Assembly (NCBI GenBank): GCA_003250275.1
Contig: QKGW01000327.1
Location: forward strand, 1 to 5,723
DNA from: Alphaproteobacteria bacterium
Lineage (GTDB): Bacteria > Pseudomonadota > Alphaproteobacteria > Rhodospirillales > Rhodospirillaceae
Length of the DNA stretch: 5,723 nucleotides
Direction: 5' to 3'
Shown: positions 5,284-5,723 of the stretch, in pieces
How the letters are laid out: each line of letters opens with the position of its first letter
How positions within the stretch are numbered: position 1 is the first letter of the stretch
The notes under the pieces: model-generated
What the model was told of the DNA's origin: nothing
The model's input: the letters and a program-made list of their open reading frames with translations, nothing else
Databases searched by the model: none
Made by a program: the position numbers and the translations under genes

Positions 5284-5723
5284 ATGAGCCTGCATCTTCT
5301 GATCGTCGACGCTCAGCAGGACTTCTGCGACGGCCCGTGCAATGGCGCGCTCGCGATCCCCGGCGCCTACGACGACATGAACCGCCTCGCGCGTTTCATC
5401 CGGAGCGCCGGGCCGCGTCTCGATGCGATTCACGCGACGATGGATGCGCACCACACCGTCGACATCGCGCATCCGGCGTGGTGGCGCGATGCCGCGGGCG
5501 AATCCCCGGCCCCGTTCACTATCATCACCACGCGCGACATCGAAGCCGGCGCTTGGCAGCCGCGCGACCCGAAACACCGCGAGCGCTCACTGCGCTACGT
5601 GCGCCAGCTCGAGGTTCAGGGCAACTATCCGCTCTGCATCTGGCCGCCGCACTGCCTGATCGGCTCGTCCGGCCAGTCGTTGCATCCCGAGCTGTTCGCC
5701 GCGCTGACCGATTGGGAAACCGC
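5284..5723 (+). CDS. Cysteine hydrolase, nicotinamidase/isochorismatase-like (3' end outside window)
   Basis: The first 146 residues of a cysteine hydrolase are visible; the frame is open to the window edge. The start MSLHLLIVDAQQDFC carries the catalytic Asp D9 in the VDxQxDF motif. D54-A-H56 and H63 in DAHHTVDIAHPAWW resemble the Asp/His metal ligands of nicotinamidase PncA (D49, H51, H57 in M. tuberculosis), and WPPHC (120-124) with the later GxxGxxxHPEL matches the PncA segment that supplies the fourth ligand (H71 there, H123 here). The catalytic Lys and nucleophilic Cys would lie to the right and cannot be checked. Nicotinamidase turns nicotinamide into nicotinate for NAD salvage; that reaction is likely but not proven, because between the ligand sites this protein has an extra stretch (WWRDAAGESPAPFT and following, 66-119) compared with short PncA, as in longer nicotinamidase-related amidases. 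Third-position GC bias fits a real gene. It is read divergently from the DedA gene. Confidence 0.88.
   Translation, partial: MSLHLLIVDAQQDFCDGPCNGALAIPGAYDDMNRLARFIRSAGPRLDAIHATMDAHHTVDIAHPAWWRDAAGESPAPFTIITTRDIEAGAWQPRDPKHRERSLRYVRQLEVQGNYPLCIWPPHCLIGSSGQSLHPELFAALTDWET

Overview
This window comes from a GC-rich bacterial chromosome, most probably an alphaproteobacterium and perhaps a Rhodospirillales-type lineage. The basis is the Hfq sequence (rim patch R-K-N-K where E. coli has R-R-E-R, and a one-residue-longer loop before the YKH motif), the hfq-hflX pair without miaA, and the strong bias to G/C in third codon positions. The taxonomic call is inference; nothing here fixes a genus. The window looks like ordinary, well-kept core chromosome. 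I see no mobile element, CRISPR array, tRNA, rRNA, phage gene or toxin-antitoxin pair.

Left part, plus strand (1-2901): the 3' part of a HAD-superfamily phosphatase gene (Gph-like, start outside the window), then hfq, hflX and an inositol-monophosphatase-family gene. hfq to hflX and hflX to the IMPase gene are tightly packed (5 nt gap; 8 nt overlap), so they are probably co-transcribed. hfq itself is preceded by a 61-nt gap that holds two mutually exclusive small hairpins, an A-rich run of four ARN triplets running into the Shine-Dalgarno sequence, and a good Shine-Dalgarno sequence. That is a plausible place for Hfq autocontrol.

Middle part, minus strand (4923 down to 2905): a three-gene group read in the order dedA-family membrane protein (closest to E. 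coli YohD), mazG (two-domain nucleoside triphosphate pyrophosphohydrolase) and an unrecognised lipoprotein. The mazG stop overlaps the lipoprotein start (ATGA). This group converges on the IMPase gene with only 3 nt between the two stop codons.

Right part (4924-5723): a gene-free divergent region of 360 nt with a conspicuous AT-rich near-palindrome, followed by the 5' part of a nicotinamidase/isochorismatase-like cysteine hydrolase gene on the plus strand, cut by the window end before its catalytic Lys and Cys would be reached.

Functionally the genes are housekeeping: RNA-based regulation (Hfq), ribosome rescue (HflX), phosphatase or nucleotide clean-up (HAD, IMPase, MazG), membrane homeostasis (DedA) and possibly NAD salvage (cysteine hydrolase). 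I found no convincing new multi-gene system. The points most worth a second look are the hfq leader, the AT-rich palindrome and the unknown lipoprotein coupled to mazG.
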